The notes under the pieces: model-generated
Told to the model about the DNA's origin: nothing
Databases searched by the model: none
Seen by the model: the letters and a program-made list of their open reading frames with translations, nothing else
Assembly (NCBI GenBank): GCA_903860745.1
Contig: CAIORQ010000090.1
Coordinates: 1-45,407 of the forward strand
From: an uncultured Actinomycetes bacterium
GTDB lineage: Bacteria; Actinomycetota; Acidimicrobiia; Acidimicrobiales; RAAP-2
Reading direction: 5' to 3'
DNA: 45,407 nucleotides
Shown here: positions 1 to 9,287 of the stretch, piece after piece
Position numbering within the stretch: position 1 is the first letter of the stretch
How the letters are laid out: every line of letters starts with the position of its first letter
Made by a program: the position numbers and the translations under genes

Positions 1-874
1 CTCCCACCTCGGCCGCATGTGCGTCCTGCGCGGCCTTGAGCAGCCGGCTCCTGAGCACGAGCATGGCCTTGGCCCGGTTCTGGATCTGGCTCTTCTCGTC
101 CTGCATCGAGACGACGATGCCGGTGGGCAGGTGGGTGATGCGCACCGCGGAGTCCGTCGTGTTGACGCTCTGTCCGCCCGGGCCCGAGGAGCGGTAGACG
201 TCGATCTTGAGGTCGTTCGGGTCGAGGTCGACGTCGACCTCCTCGGCCTCGGGCAGCACCGACACGGTCGCCGACGAGGTGTGCACACGGCCCTTGGCCT
301 CGGTGACGGGCACTCGTTGGACGCGGTGCACGCCGGCCTCGTGGGCCAGGCGGGTCCACACGTCCTCGCCCTTGATGAGGTAGGTGGCCTCGTCCAGACC
401 ACCCTGGTCGGACTCGCGCTCCTCGACGACCTCGAGCTTCCATCCCCGCAGCGCGGCGTAGCGCCGGTACATCTCGGCCAGGTCGGCGGCGAAGAGGTTG
501 GCCTCCTCGCCACCCTCGGCGCCGCGGATCTCGAGGATCACGTTGCGGCCCTCGTTGGGGTCGCGCGGCAACAGTAGGGTCTCGAGGTTCTCCTCGAGGG
601 CGGGCAGTCGGGCCTCGGCCGTGTTGACCTCGTCGCGCCAGAGTTCGCGGTCGTCCCCCGTGCTCTCGTTGAACATCTCTCGCGCGGTCTCGAGGTCCTC
701 GCGGGCGCCCTTGAGCTCCACCCAGGCGGCGTTGATCTCGGCGAGCTCCTTGTGCCGGCGCGACAGGTCTCGCAGACGCGTCAGGTCGGAGGCGACGTCG
801 GGTTGGGACAGCGCGGTCTCGACCGAACGCAGTTCGTCCTCGAGGGCCGCCAGAGTGTCGTCGAGCGAGCGCAC
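1..874 (-). CDS. prfA: Peptide chain release factor 1 (3' end off window)
   Basis: Class I release factor that reads UAA/UAG on the ribosome and triggers peptidyl-tRNA hydrolysis. The minus-strand translation contains the catalytic GGQ loop ([17 protein letters not shown], coded around 135-190) followed by the conserved [11 protein letters not shown] segment, and an N-terminal coiled-coil domain. I chose the GTG at 874, 18 nt after the rpmE stop; only a weak purine stretch precedes it, so the start is moderately sure. The C-terminus runs off the left edge; 291 codons are visible of the usual ~355. It is the last visible gene of a rho-rpmE-prfA cluster, a common actinobacterial order. Confidence 0.95.
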   Translation of the reverse strand, partial: MRSLDDTLAALEDELRSVETALSQPDVASDLTRLRDLSRRHKELAEINAAWVELKGAREDLETAREMFNESTGDDRELWRDEVNTAEARLPALEENLETLLLPRDPNEGRNVILEIRGAEGGEEANLFAADLAEMYRRYAALRGWKLEVVEERESDQGGLDEATYLIKGEDVWTRLAHEAGVHRVQRVPVTEAKGRVHTSSATVSVLPEAEEVDVDLDPNDLKIDVYRSSGPGGQSVNTTDSAVRITHLPTGIVVSMQDEKSQIQNRAKAMLVLRSRLLKAAQDAHAAEVG

Positions 875-892
875 AGGGGGTGGCGCTCCGGC

Positions 893-1120
893 TTACGCCT
901 TGGGAGCGCGCGCCTTGTTGGTCTTCTGGGCGTAGCGGCGCTGGAAGCGCTCCACGCGACCACCGGTGTCGACCAGCTTCTGCTTACCGGTGAAGAAGGG
1001 GTGGCACTCGTTGCACAGCTCGACCTTGATCTCGGACTTGGTCGACTTCGTCGTGAAGGTGTTCCCGCACGAGCAGGTGACGCTGGCGTCGATGTACGTG
1101 GGGTGGATGTCAGTCTTCAT
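893..1120 (-). CDS. rpmE: 50S ribosomal protein L31, zinc-binding form
   Basis: A 75-aa L31 protein of the large ribosomal subunit. Four cysteines (C16, C18, C36, C39) form the zinc site that marks the zinc-containing paralogue, as opposed to the zinc-free form induced under zinc starvation. The start MKTDIHPTY is typical of L31, and AAGGAG lies just upstream on the minus strand. It sits between rho and prfA, 38 nt after the rho stop. Confidence 0.97.
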   Translation of the reverse strand: MKTDIHPTYIDASVTCSCGNTFTTKSTKSEIKVELCNECHPFFTGKQKLVDTGGRVERFQRRYAQKTNKARAPKA

Positions 1121-1158
1121 GAGTGCTCCTTGGTGCGGATGACGAGTTTACAGGATAA

Positions 1159-2892
1159 TCAGGAGGTCGGTACCGGGCCCTTGGCGATCTCCGCCAGGAA
1201 CTCGTCGTTCGATCGGGTCGACTTCAGCTTGTCGATCAGGAGTTCCAGACCCGCGGCCTCACGTCCCTCCGAGGCCAAACCGTTGAGAACGCGGCGCAGG
1301 CGCCACACCTGGGGCAAGACGTCGCGGTCGAAGAGCAGCTCTTCGTGGCGCGTCGAGGACCCGTTGACGTCGATGGCCGGGTAGAGGCGACGCTCGGCCA
1401 GACGGCGGTCGAGCTTGAGCTCCATGTTGCCGGTGCCCTTGAACTCCTCGAAGATGACCTCGTCCATCTTGGAGCCGGTCTCCACGAGCGCGGTCGCCAG
1501 GATGGTCAGCGAGCCGCCCTCTTCGATGTTGCGCGCGGCGCCGAAGAACTTCTTGGGCGGGTAGAGCGCGCCGGAATCCACGCCACCGGACATGATGCGA
1601 CCGGTGGCCGGAGCCGCGAGGTTGTAGGCGCGGGCGAGTCGGGTGATGCCGTCGAGGATGATCACCACGTCACGTCCCTGCTCGACCAGGCGCTTGGCGC
1701 GCTCGATGCAGAGTTCCGCCACGTGGGTGTGCTCCTCGGCCGGTCGGTCGAAGGTGGAGGCGATGACCTCGCCACTGACGCTGCGGCGCATGTCGGTGAC
1801 TTCCTCGGGTCGCTCGTCCACCAACAGCACCATGAGGTGGACCTCGGGGTTGTTGGCCTCGATGGACTGGGCGATCTGCTTCATGATGGTCGTCTTGCCC
1901 GCCTTGGGTGGCGAGACGATGAGACCGCGCTGACCCTTGCCGATGGGGGCCAACAAGTCGACGATGCGCGGGGTGAGGTCGGACTTGCCCTCGGCGGTGG
2001 CGAGCTTGAGCTTCTCGTCGGGGAACAGCGGTGTCAGGTCCTCGAAGCGCGGACGCAGGCGCGCGACCTCGGGGTCGAAACCGGCCACGGTGTCAACGCG
2101 CAGCAGGGCCGGGTACTTCTCGTTCGACGCGGCCGGGCGGTAGCCGCCGGCGACCATGTCGCCCTTGCGCAGGTGGTAGCGACGCACCTGGTTGATCGAG
2201 ACGTAGACGTCGTTGGGCGACGCGTGGAAGCCCTTGGTGCGCAAGAAGCCGTAACCGTCGTCGCGCAGGTCCAAGAGACCCTCAATCTCCACGAGCTCGC
2301 CGTTGTAGGGCTGGTCCGCGTTGGGCATGACCTCGCCGAAGCGCTCGCGCCCGTTGCGGTTGCGACGGTTGCGACGGTTGTTGCGTCCTCCCGGATCGTT
2401 GGCGAAGTCCCGGGGCTGGCGATCGCGGGGCTCGCGGCCCTGGCCCTGCTGGTTCTGCTGGCCCTGCTGGTTGGAACGGTCCGGCTGGTTCGAGCGCTCC
2501 GTCTGTCGCGAGGCGGGCGCGTCGTTCGACGGCACAGGCGTGGTGGCGCTGGTCGAACTCACCGACGCCGCGACACGGGCCGCGGGGACGGGTGCCTCAC
2601 CCGTCGGGGCTTCGGCCACGAACTCGTTGATGAGGGACTCGAAGTCGTCGTCCGGCGTCGCCACGGTACGCCGTGAACGCACGGCGCGCGTCGCGAGCTT
2701 CGCCGACGCAGCGGCGGAGTCGGAGGAGGAGGAGGAGGAGGAGGAGGAGGTCCCCATGATGGTCTCGATCAGGGTCGCCTTCGAGGCCCGCGCCGAGACG
2801 TCGGCGCCGGTCGACTTGGCGATGGCCTGGAGGTCTTCGCGCGACTTCGACTCGAGGTCCGAACGATCAGGGGCGGTGGGCTTTGCAGCCAT
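1159..2892 (-). CDS. rho: Transcription termination factor Rho with extended low-complexity N-terminus
   Basis: Hexameric RNA-dependent ATPase/helicase that terminates transcription. The core is intact: cold-shock-like RNA-binding domain ([11 protein letters not shown]) in the middle, Walker [10 protein letters not shown], Walker [17 protein letters not shown], and a C-terminal R-loop region. I take the ATG at 2892 (577 aa) because AAAGGA precedes it by 7 nt; an in-frame GTG nine codons upstream is less likely. Residues ~1-40 look like the Rho_N helix-extension-helix. Then come a run of about ten serines, an acidic/Ala stretch, and an Asn/Gln/Arg-rich region (residues ~130-190). Such inserts are known in actinobacterial Rho and can bind RNA. 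A sigma70-like promoter lies ~115 nt upstream. Confidence 0.97.
   Translation of the reverse strand: MAAKPTAPDRSDLESKSREDLQAIAKSTGADVSARASKATLIETIMGTSSSSSSSSSDSAAASAKLATRAVRSRRTVATPDDDFESLINEFVAEAPTGEAPVPAARVAASVSSTSATTPVPSNDAPASRQTERSNQPDRSNQQGQQNQQGQGREPRDRQPRDFANDPGGRNNRRNRRNRNGRERFGEVMPNADQPYNGELVEIEGLLDLRDDGYGFLRTKGFHASPNDVYVSINQVRRYHLRKGDMVAGGYRPAASNEKYPALLRVDTVAGFDPEVARLRPRFEDLTPLFPDEKLKLATAEGKSDLTPRIVDLLAPIGKGQRGLIVSPPKAGKTTIMKQIAQSIEANNPEVHLMVLLVDERPEEVTDMRRSVSGEVIASTFDRPAEEHTHVAELCIERAKRLVEQGRDVVIILDGITRLARAYNLAAPATGRIMSGGVDSGALYPPKKFFGAARNIEEGGSLTILATALVETGSKMDEVIFEEFKGTGNMELKLDRRLAERRLYPAIDVNGSSTRHEELLFDRDVLPQVWRLRRVLNGLASEGREAAGLELLIDKLKSTRSNDEFLAEIAKGPVPTS
2722..2750. repeat. 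GGA trinucleotide microsatellite (poly-Ser in Rho)
   Basis: Nine perfect GGA units plus GG on the plus strand, read as TCC serine codons in rho. Length changes by whole units would stay in frame and only lengthen or shorten the serine run in the N-terminal linker. Confidence 0.9.
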
Positions 2893-3012
2893 ACATAAGT
2901 CCTTTCGCGCCACGCGCACGAGGAAAGTTTCGTGAGTGGCGAAAAAACGGGAATGCCGTTAAGGGAAGAGTTCCGCACATCGGCGAAGGGCCAGACGTGA
3001 ACGACAAACCTC

Positions 3013-3040
3013 AGTGTAGCGGAAGACGGGCCCAGCGCAA
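3013..3040 (-). promoter_or_regulatory. Probable rho promoter
   Basis: On the minus strand, TTGCGC (3040-3035) and TACACT (3018-3013) are separated by 16 nt. Transcription would start near 3006, giving rho a ~115-nt leader, and the site lies in the 212-bp thrC-rho gap. Rho is often autoregulated through such leaders, but nothing here proves it. Confidence 0.5.
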
Positions 3041-3066
3041 GCATTGGACCGCTGAACTCACCTCGA

Positions 3067-3084
3067 CGACGCCGTCAGGCGTCG
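3067..3084 (-). terminator. Hairpin between thrC and rho (weak terminator candidate)
   Basis: A 7-bp perfect stem CGACGCC/GGCGTCG with a 4-nt loop lies 20 nt downstream of the thrC stop. There is no T-run, so intrinsic termination is uncertain. The hairpin and the following promoter suggest rho is at least partly uncoupled from the threonine genes. Confidence 0.35.
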
Positions 3085-3104
3085 CGTCGCGCTCTACGCG
3101 CGGG

Positions 3105-4142
3105 TCAGCTCACCTGGGCCAAGAGCGCGTCGATGGTCGCGTCGATGACGGTGGGATTGGCGCTCGTCGAGACGGCGGTGTCGGGGTCCTTCAAGCCGTT
3201 GCCGGTCAGCACGCACACGACGGTGGAGCCTTGGGGCACGCCGAACTTCAAGATGCCCGCCACCGAGGCCGCTGAGGCGGGCTCGCAGAAGATCGACTCG
3301 TAGCGGGCCACGAAACGATAGGCGTCGAGGATCTCGTCGTCGGTCACCGCGCGGATGTCGCCCAGGGACTCGTGGATGACCTCAAGCGCGGGCACCCAAC
3401 TGGCCGGGTTGCCGATGCGGATCGCCGTGGCGATGGTCTCGGGGTTGGCCACGGGATGCCCGAGCACGATGGGCGCCGCGCCGGCGGCCTGGAAGCCCCA
3501 CATCTTGGGCAGTCTCGCGGCGAGTCCGGCGCTGTGGTACTCGAGGAAGCCGCGCCAATAGGCGGTGATGTTGCCCGCGTTGCCCACCGGTATCGACAAG
3601 ATGTCCGGGGCGTCGCCCAGGACGTCGACGACCTCGAAGGCCCCGGTCTTCTGCCCCTCGATGCGATCGGGGTTGATCGAGTTCACGATGGTGATCGGCA
3701 CGTGCTGGGTGAGCTCGCGCGCCAGGTCGAGGGCCTGGTCGAAGTTGCCGCGGATCTGCAGGACCTTCGCGCCGTAGACGATGGCCTGGGCCATCTTGCC
3801 CAGGGCGATCTTGCCCTCGGGCACGAGTACCACGCAGTCCATGCCCGCCTTGGCCGCGTAGGCCGCGGCCGCCGCCGAGGTGTTCCCCGTCGATCCGCAG
3901 ATCACCGTCTTGGCCCCCTGGGCCTTCGCTTTGGTGATCGCCATGGTCATGCCACGGTCCTTGAAGGAGCCCGAGGGGTTGAGCCCCTCGTACTTGAGCC
4001 AGACGTTGGCGCCCACGCGCTCCGAGAGGCGCTCGGCGAAGATCAGCGGCGTGTTGCCCTCCTGGAGGGTCACGATCTCGTCGACCCCTTCGAGGTCGAG
4101 CCACTGCCCGTACTCCTTGAGCAGTCCGTTCCAACCCGTCAC
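3105..4142 (-). CDS. thrC: Threonine synthase
   Basis: PLP enzyme converting O-phosphohomoserine to threonine in the cytoplasm. The 345-aa protein has the PLP-lysine motif SGSFKDRGM, followed by the phosphate-binding region [15 protein letters not shown]. The length fits the short actinobacterial/Bacillus type. The start ATG overlaps the hom stop by 4 nt (ATGA), so hom and thrC are translationally coupled. Homoserine kinase (thrB), which supplies the substrate and usually sits next to thrC, is not found between thrC and rho. Confidence 0.96.
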   Translation of the reverse strand: MTGWNGLLKEYGQWLDLEGVDEIVTLQEGNTPLIFAERLSERVGANVWLKYEGLNPSGSFKDRGMTMAITKAKAQGAKTVICGSTGNTSAAAAAYAAKAGMDCVVLVPEGKIALGKMAQAIVYGAKVLQIRGNFDQALDLARELTQHVPITIVNSINPDRIEGQKTGAFEVVDVLGDAPDILSIPVGNAGNITAYWRGFLEYHSAGLAARLPKMWGFQAAGAAPIVLGHPVANPETIATAIRIGNPASWVPALEVIHESLGDIRAVTDDEILDAYRFVARYESIFCEPASAASVAGILKFGVPQGSTVVCVLTGNGLKDPDTAVSTSANPTVIDATIDALLAQVS

Positions 4143-5440
4143 GCGCCACCTCCGTCAATTACGCGAATGCACGCGCCGATTGAGTCCACCGACGCCAGTT
4201 GATCGAGCTCGTCGAGCGTGGACGACACGTCGCGAGCGCGCGCCTCGTGCGTCAGGAACGACAGCCGCGCCTCGGAGCCGAAGCCCGACTGCTCCATCGA
4301 CTGGATCGAGACCTCGTGACGACCGAAGACGCCCGCCACCTGCGCGAGCACCCCGGGCTCGTCGAGCACGTCGAGGCTCAGGTAGTAGACGCTGGTGAGG
4401 TCGCCCTCGTCGACGTTGGTGAGTCGGTCGTCGACGCTGAAGGGGACGTCGTGGCGGCCGCTCGCGCGGTTGCGCGCCGCGTGCAGGACGTCGCCCATCA
4501 CGGCGGTGGCGGTCGGTTCTCCCCCCGCGCCCTGTCCGAGCCACATCAGAGGGCCGCTCTTGTCGCCCTCGACGAAGACCGCGTTCATCGCCCCGTGGAC
4601 GGCGGCGAGGGGGTGCTCGAGTGGGATGAGCGCGGGATGGGTGCGCCGCGAGAGACCGTGCTCGCCGACCCGCTCGACGACGCCGATGAGCTTGATGACG
4701 TAGCCGGCGCGTCGCGCGAAGTCCACGTCCACGGCGCGGACCTTGGCGATGCCCTCGCGCGAGATGGCCTCGCCGTGCAGGGCGGTGCCGATGGCCAGCG
4801 AGGAGAGGATCTGCACCTTGGCGGCGGCGTCGAAGGCCTCGACGTCGGCCGTCGGGTCGGCCTCGGCGTAGCCCAGGGCCTGGGCTTCGGCCAGTGCCTC
4901 GGCGTAGTCGCGGCCCTCGCTGGTCATCTGCGAGAGGATGAAGTTGGTCGTGCCGTTGACGATGCCCAGCACGCGGTTGATCTTCTCGCCGGCGAGCGAG
5001 GTGCGCAGCGCGCGGATGATCGGGATGCCGCCGGCCACCGAGGCCTCGTAGAGGAGGTCGGCGCCGTTGTCGTGGGCCAGTCGGGCGAGTTCGGTGCCGC
5101 ACTCGGCCATCAGGGCCTTGTTGGCGGTCACCACCGAGGCGCCCCGGTGCAGCGCCGTCTCGATCCATGAACGCGTCGGGTCGGTCCCTCCGGCCAACTC
5201 GACCAGGATGTCCACGTCCTCGCGTGCGGCCAGCGCGAGGGGGTCGTCGACGAGCAACGAGGGGTCTATCCCCTCTCGCGGCGTGGTGGTGTCGCGCACC
5301 GCCACCCCGACGATCTCGAGGGTCGCGTTGGCGCCGTCAACCAGGGCGACCTGGCGCGAGGGGTCGGTGAGCAACTGCACGAAGGCGCGCCCCACGAAGC
5401 CCGCGCCGATGACCCCGAGGCGCAGGTTCGGCGTTTCCAT
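4139..5440 (-). CDS. hom: Homoserine dehydrogenase with C-terminal ACT domain
   Basis: NAD(P)-dependent reduction of aspartate semialdehyde to homoserine, the branch point to threonine and methionine. The N-terminus has the Rossmann motif [16 protein letters not shown]; the catalytic region includes [14 protein letters not shown] and [14 protein letters not shown]. The last ~80 residues ([25 protein letters not shown]) are an ACT domain, the usual threonine feedback site. I start at the ATG at 5440 (433 aa), not the TTG two codons earlier, because TAGCCT ends exactly 6 nt upstream, suggesting a leaderless transcript. lysA lies just upstream and thrC overlaps downstream. Confidence 0.96.
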   Translation of the reverse strand: METPNLRLGVIGAGFVGRAFVQLLTDPSRQVALVDGANATLEIVGVAVRDTTTPREGIDPSLLVDDPLALAAREDVDILVELAGGTDPTRSWIETALHRGASVVTANKALMAECGTELARLAHDNGADLLYEASVAGGIPIIRALRTSLAGEKINRVLGIVNGTTNFILSQMTSEGRDYAEALAEAQALGYAEADPTADVEAFDAAAKVQILSSLAIGTALHGEAISREGIAKVRAVDVDFARRAGYVIKLIGVVERVGEHGLSRRTHPALIPLEHPLAAVHGAMNAVFVEGDKSGPLMWLGQGAGGEPTATAVMGDVLHAARNRASGRHDVPFSVDDRLTNVDEGDLTSVYYLSLDVLDEPGVLAQVAGVFGRHEVSIQSMEQSGFGSEARLSFLTHEARARDVSSTLDELDQLASVDSIGACIRVIDGGGA

Positions 5441-5446
5441 GGTCAA

Positions 5447-5452
5447 AGGCTA
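5447..5452 (-). promoter_or_regulatory. Leaderless-type -10 for hom
   Basis: TAGCCT on the minus strand followed by exactly 6 nt and the hom ATG. There is no Shine-Dalgarno sequence and no clear -35. It would give hom-thrC a promoter of its own inside the lysA-hom gap. Confidence 0.5.
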
Positions 5453-5474
5453 ACCGTAATCACGACGGCGGCCC

Positions 5475-6746
5475 CTAGGCCTCGAGGCGGGCCAGGTCCT
5501 CGAAGGTCTCGCGGCGCAGCACCACGCGCGCGGCGCCCCCACCCACGAAGACCACCGCGGGGCGCGGGACGCGGTTGTAGTTCGACGCCATGGAGTAGCC
5601 GTAGGCGCCCGTCACCGGCGTGGCGACGAGGCTCCCGACGCCGGTGGACGCCGGCAGCCAGGCCTCGTCGATCAAGACGTCGCCGCTCTCGCAGTGGCGC
5701 CCGACGAGGCGAACGGCCTGGGGGCGCGGTGCGAAGGGCTGGGCGACGTCGAAGGCCTCGTAGCCCGACCCGTAGAGCACGGGGCGCGGGTTGTCGCTCA
5801 TGCCGCCGTCGACGGCCATGTAGCTGCGCTGGGTGACGGCCTTGACCGCGCCGACCCGGTAGAGCGTGACCCCCGCTTGGGCCACGATGGCGCGACCCGG
5901 CTCGGCGGTGAGTCGCACCGAGGGGTCCAGCCCCGCCGCCGCCGCGGCGCGTCGCACCGCCACCCCCCACTCGTGCAGCGACGTGGTCTCCTCGCCCGCC
6001 ACGTAGGCCACGCCCAGCCCGCCGCCGACGCAGAGCTCGTCGAAGGCGTCCTCACGCACGAAGTCGACGAGGATCTTCACCTCCTCCTCGAAGCCCTCGA
6101 CGTCGAAGATCTGTGAACCGATGTGGGCGTGCACGCCGTGCAGCGTGAGGTGCTCGATGCCGCGTAGTGCCTCGATGGCGTCCCGCGCCGCACCCGAGGC
6201 GATGGAGAAGCCGAACTTCGAGTCCTCCTGGCCGGTACGCACGAACTCGTGCGTGTGCGCCTCGACCCCCGGGGTGACGCGGACCAGGCAGTCGAGGGGG
6301 CGCGCCTCGCCCACCATCTCGCCCAGGCGTCCGATCTCGTCGAAATTGTCCACCACCAGACGATGCACCCCGACCTCGAGGGCCCGTTCGATCTCCGAGG
6401 GCAACTTGTTGTTCCCGTGCATGATGATCCGCGAGGGGTCGACCCCGGACCTCAGGACGAGGTCCAGTTCGCCCCCGGTGGCCACGTCGACGCACAGGCC
6501 CTCCTCCACCGCGAGTCGGGCCATCGCCCCGCAGAGGAAGGACTTGGACGCGAAGGCCACCCCGTCGTCGAAGACACCGGCGGCCTGGGCGCAACGCTCG
6601 CGCAGGGTCGTCTCGTCGTAGACGAACAACGGCGTGCCGTAGTCCTCGGCGAGCCGCGTCAGTGACACCCCCCCGATGAGGACGTCATCCTCGGTCAGCT
6701 CCGCCGTGTCGGGCAGCAGCGCGGCGAGGATCGGCTCAGAAGACAC
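5475..6746 (-). CDS. lysA: Diaminopimelate decarboxylase
   Basis: PLP enzyme of fold type III that makes L-lysine from meso-diaminopimelate, the last step of lysine synthesis. Seen: the PLP-lysine region FASKSFLC, MHGNNKLPSEIERAL, the glycine loop CVGGGLGVAYV, and the active-site CESGDVLIDE near the C-terminus. The open frame extends to 6803, but that would run through a tRNA gene on the other strand; the GTG at 6746 (VSSEPILAALLP, 423 aa) with a G-rich stretch upstream is the better start. It is first in a lysA-hom-thrC series, a standard actinobacterial arrangement for aspartate-family amino acids. Confidence 0.94.
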   Translation of the reverse strand: MSSEPILAALLPDTAELTEDDVLIGGVSLTRLAEDYGTPLFVYDETTLRERCAQAAGVFDDGVAFASKSFLCGAMARLAVEEGLCVDVATGGELDLVLRSGVDPSRIIMHGNNKLPSEIERALEVGVHRLVVDNFDEIGRLGEMVGEARPLDCLVRVTPGVEAHTHEFVRTGQEDSKFGFSIASGAARDAIEALRGIEHLTLHGVHAHIGSQIFDVEGFEEEVKILVDFVREDAFDELCVGGGLGVAYVAGEETTSLHEWGVAVRRAAAAAGLDPSVRLTAEPGRAIVAQAGVTLYRVGAVKAVTQRSYMAVDGGMSDNPRPVLYGSGYEAFDVAQPFAPRPQAVRLVGRHCESGDVLIDEAWLPASTGVGSLVATPVTGAYGYSMASNYNRVPRPAVVFVGGGAARVVLRRETFEDLARLEA

Positions 6747-6761
6747 GACGCCCCCGTCCGG

Positions 6762-6767
6762 TAGGCT
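6762..6767 (+). promoter_or_regulatory. -10 element of the tRNA-Arg gene
   Basis: TAGGCT ends 9 nt before the 5' end of the tRNA. The same hexamer class recurs at other promoters in the window. No good -35 is visible. Confidence 0.45.
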
Positions 6768-6776
6768 GGCTGACGC

Positions 6777-6851
6777 GCCCTCGTAGCTCAGGGGATAGAG
6801 CATTGGCCTCCGAAGCCATGTGCGCAGGTTCGAATCCTGCCGGGGGCACCA
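6777..6851 (+). tRNA. tRNA-Arg (anticodon CCG)
   Basis: Folds by hand as a cloverleaf. The acceptor arm GCCCTCG pairs with CGGGGGC, the D-stem is GCTC/GAGC, and the T-stem GCAGG/CCTGC encloses TTCGAAT. The anticodon loop CTCCGAA gives CCG, decoding CGG. Discriminator A and an encoded CCA follow (6848-6851). The outermost anticodon-stem pair is T-T rather than Watson-Crick, and the variable loop is 4 nt. It lies divergent to lysA. Confidence 0.95.
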
Positions 6852-6920
6852 CGGGCGACGATGGCTCGAACGCGGACGTCGTTCTCAGCAGGTCGGTCAT
6901 CGTCGCGTTCCGTTCTTGTC

Positions 6921-6948
6921 GCCGTGTGGGTCCCACGATACTCACGGC
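6921..6948 (+). terminator. Possible terminator after tRNA-Arg
   Basis: GCCGTG (6921-6926) and CACGGC (6943-6948) can pair, with a further GGG/CCC inside, followed by ACCGC and four T on the plus strand. It fits termination of the tRNA transcript, but the T-run is short. It could also serve pyk from the other side. Confidence 0.35.
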
Positions 6949-6975
6949 ACCGCTTTTCCCGAGCCGGGTTCAGCC

Positions 6976-8394
6976 TCAGGGGACGATGATCATGCGCACG
7001 GTGTCGGTCACCTGCGCGCCACCGGTGGTCGATCCCGCCATCACCACGATGGGGTCACCCGGCTGGGCGATGCCCGCCTTCTTCACCTCGGCGACGGCGA
7101 CCTCGCAGAGCTCGTCGATGTCGTGCGAGGGCGACAGGACGACGCGGTCGACGCCCCACGAACTGCGCAACTGACGCGAGGTCGAGACACTGGGCGTGAT
7201 GGCCACGATGGGCATCGGCGGACGGAAGCGCGAGATCGCCCGTGCGGTCATGCCCGAACGGGTGCACGCGACGATGGCGACGGCGTTCTCCTCCATCGCG
7301 GCGCGCCAGGCGGCCCCGGTGATGGCGGCGGTGATGCGCGTCGACTGGTTGGCGTGCCCGACGTGGGACTGCAGCTCGAGGCCCGCGCCCCACTTGGCGT
7401 AGTCGAAGGAGGCCTCCGCGCGGCGCACGATGCGGTCCATCGTGATGACGGTGCCGACCGGGTCGTCCCCGATAGCCGTCTCGCCCGAGAGCATGACGGC
7501 GCTCGCGCCGTCCAGGACGGCGTTGGCGACGTCGGTCACCTCGGCGCGAGTGGGGACCTGGGCGTGGGTCATGGACTCGAGCATCTGGGTCGCCACGACC
7601 ACGGGGCGCGCGTAGCGGATGCCGTGGCGCACGATGAGTTTCTGGAGGTGGGGCACCTCCTCGATGGGCATGCGCACGCCGAGGTCGCCGCGCGCCACCA
7701 TGATGGCGTCGGACACCGCCACGATCTCGTCGAGGTTCTCGACGCCTTCACCGGTCTCGATCTTGGCCATGAGCAGGACGTCGTCCCGGCTCAGCACCGA
7801 GCGGACCGACACCATGTCGAAGGCCGATCGCACGAAGGACACCGCCAGGATGTCGATGTCCTCGGAGCGCAACGCCTCGAGGCGGGCGCGGTCGTCGTCG
7901 GTGGGCAGACGATCGTTCAGGATCGATGAGGGAAGGCCCATTCCCGGCTTGCCCATCACGGCGCCACCCGAGATGACCTCGGTGAAGGTGGTCTCGCCGG
8001 TCTTGGTGACCACCAATGAGATGCCGCCGTCGCCGATGTGGATGCGGTCCCCGGTCTTGAGGTGCGACAGGACTCCTTCGCGCTCCACCGCGATGCGCTC
8101 GAGCGTCGAGGTCTCGCCGAAGCCCTCCACCAGTTCGATGGCCTGTCCGATGTTCAGGTGAACGGGCACGGTGCCGAAGGAGCCGGCGCGGATCTTGGGC
8201 CCGGGGATGTCCACCATGATGGCGATGTCCGGCGCCACCGCGCGGACCCGACGCAGGCGTTCGATGTTCGACGGGATGTCGCCGTGGGCCATGGAGACGC
8301 GGAACACGTCGACGCCGGCCTTGACGAGGTTCGCCAGGACCTCGTCGCTCTCCGAAGCCGGTCCGATGGTTGCCACGATTCGGGTGCGACGCAA
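6976..8394 (-). CDS. pyk: Pyruvate kinase
   Basis: Glycolytic enzyme converting PEP and ADP to pyruvate and ATP. The 472-aa protein shows the N-terminal RTRIVATIGPAS, the active-site signature LMAKIETGEGVENLDEI followed by MVARGDLGV, and a C-terminal allosteric domain ending in a TGGAQVTDTVRMIIV strand. The start is TTG at 8394, supported by AAGGGG 6 nt upstream; no in-frame ATG or GTG precedes it. It stands alone between a tRNA and the btu operon, with a -10-like TAGACT about 27 nt upstream. Confidence 0.97.
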   Translation of the reverse strand: MRRTRIVATIGPASESDEVLANLVKAGVDVFRVSMAHGDIPSNIERLRRVRAVAPDIAIMVDIPGPKIRAGSFGTVPVHLNIGQAIELVEGFGETSTLERIAVEREGVLSHLKTGDRIHIGDGGISLVVTKTGETTFTEVISGGAVMGKPGMGLPSSILNDRLPTDDDRARLEALRSEDIDILAVSFVRSAFDMVSVRSVLSRDDVLLMAKIETGEGVENLDEIVAVSDAIMVARGDLGVRMPIEEVPHLQKLIVRHGIRYARPVVVATQMLESMTHAQVPTRAEVTDVANAVLDGASAVMLSGETAIGDDPVGTVITMDRIVRRAEASFDYAKWGAGLELQSHVGHANQSTRITAAITGAAWRAAMEENAVAIVACTRSGMTARAISRFRPPMPIVAITPSVSTSRQLRSSWGVDRVVLSPSHDIDELCEVAVAEVKKAGIAQPGDPIVVMAGSTTGGAQVTDTVRMIIVP

Positions 8395-8420
8395 GATAAT
8401 CCCCTTACAGTTTTCCGGTC

Positions 8421-8426
8421 AGTCTA
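8421..8426 (-). promoter_or_regulatory. -10 element for pyk
   Basis: TAGACT on the minus strand, which would give a ~20-nt leader containing the AAGGGG ribosome binding site. The rest of the 111-bp pyk-btuD gap holds two copies of CTCCCGGG but no recognisable gene or terminator. Confidence 0.45.
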
Positions 8427-8505
8427 GTTGAGGCTCCTCTTTTGACTCCCGGGCCTCAGTGAACTCTGTGTTACCTCCGCGGGGCTCCCGGGACCTCGGC
8501 CCGAC

Positions 8506-9285
8506 TTACCGACCGGTATCGCCGCGCACCGGAACGACGACGTCACTGCCGTCCACGTTGACCACGCGCAGCGTCGTCCCGTAGCACTCGGCCAGCTCCC
8601 TCGAGCGGATCACCTCGTGCGCGGCGCCGTCGAGGCGCACCTCGCCGCGGTGCAGCAGCACCAGGCGGTCGGTGAAGAGTCCGGCGAGCGTCAGGTCGTG
8701 CAGGGTCGCCAGTACGGTGAGGCCGCACTCGAGGACCTCCTTGGTGAGCATCTCGAGGATGTCCATCTGGTGACGCACGTCCAGCCCGGTCGTGGGCTCG
8801 TCGAGCACCACCACCTTGGTCGCCTGCGCCAGCGCGCGTGCCAGGACCATTCGTTGCCGCTCGCCACCCGACAGCGACGCGCAGTCGCGACCCCGGAAAC
8901 CCTCGAGCTCGAGACGCTCCAGCACGCCGTCGACCACGTCGCGATCGCGCCGCGAGGGCGCACGCAGCACCCCGTGGAAGGCGACGCGCCCCAGGGCGAC
9001 GTACTCACCCACGCTCATGCCCGCGGGCACCTCGGGGTGCTGGGGCACGAAGGCCACCAGTCGCGCGCGATCGCGTTCGTGCAGCTCGTGCAGGTCCTGG
9101 CCGTCGATGCGCACCTGGCCGTGCGCGGGGCGGCGCAGCCCGGCCACCGCGGCCACGAGGGTTGTCTTGCCGGCCCCGTTGGGCCCGACCACCGTGCACC
9201 AGGTCCCGGCGTCGATGGCGAGGCTGACGTCGCGAAGCAGCGTCGACGAACCGGCCGTGACCGTCACGCCGTCCAGGGAGATCAT
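8506..9285 (-). CDS. btuD: Cobalamin ABC transporter, ATP-binding subunit (BtuD-like)
   Basis: ATPase that powers import through the BtuC-like permease. Walker A GPNGAGKTT at ~34-42, Q-loop region VAFVPQHPE, signature LSGGERQRM, Walker B VVVLDEPTTGLD and switch LHDL are all present in 259 aa. The ATG at 9285 lies 2 nt after the permease stop; a GTG two codons earlier overlapping that stop is possible. Family members import iron-siderophores, haem or cobalamin. Here an upstream cobalamin riboswitch points to cobalamin. Confidence 0.88.
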   Translation of the reverse strand: MISLDGVTVTAGSSTLLRDVSLAIDAGTWCTVVGPNGAGKTTLVAAVAGLRRPAHGQVRIDGQDLHELHERDRARLVAFVPQHPEVPAGMSVGEYVALGRVAFHGVLRAPSRRDRDVVDGVLERLELEGFRGRDCASLSGGERQRMVLARALAQATKVVVLDEPTTGLDVRHQMDILEMLTKEVLECGLTVLATLHDLTLAGLFTDRLVLLHRGEVRLDGAAHEVIRSRELAECYGTTLRVVNVDGSDVVVPVRGDTGR

Positions 9286-9287
9286 CG

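Noticed and set aside
1345-2676. Long open frame antisense to rho
   Set aside because: It mirrors rho codons and has no family features; rho is unmistakable.
6747-6803. Upstream extension of lysA
   Set aside because: It would run through the tRNA-Arg gene; the GTG at 6746 gives a normal-length enzyme.
8440-8505. Two CTCCCGGG direct repeats as a regulatory site for pyk or btuD
   Set aside because: Short, GC-rich and palindromic at the core, so easily due to chance; they lie behind both genes' starts.
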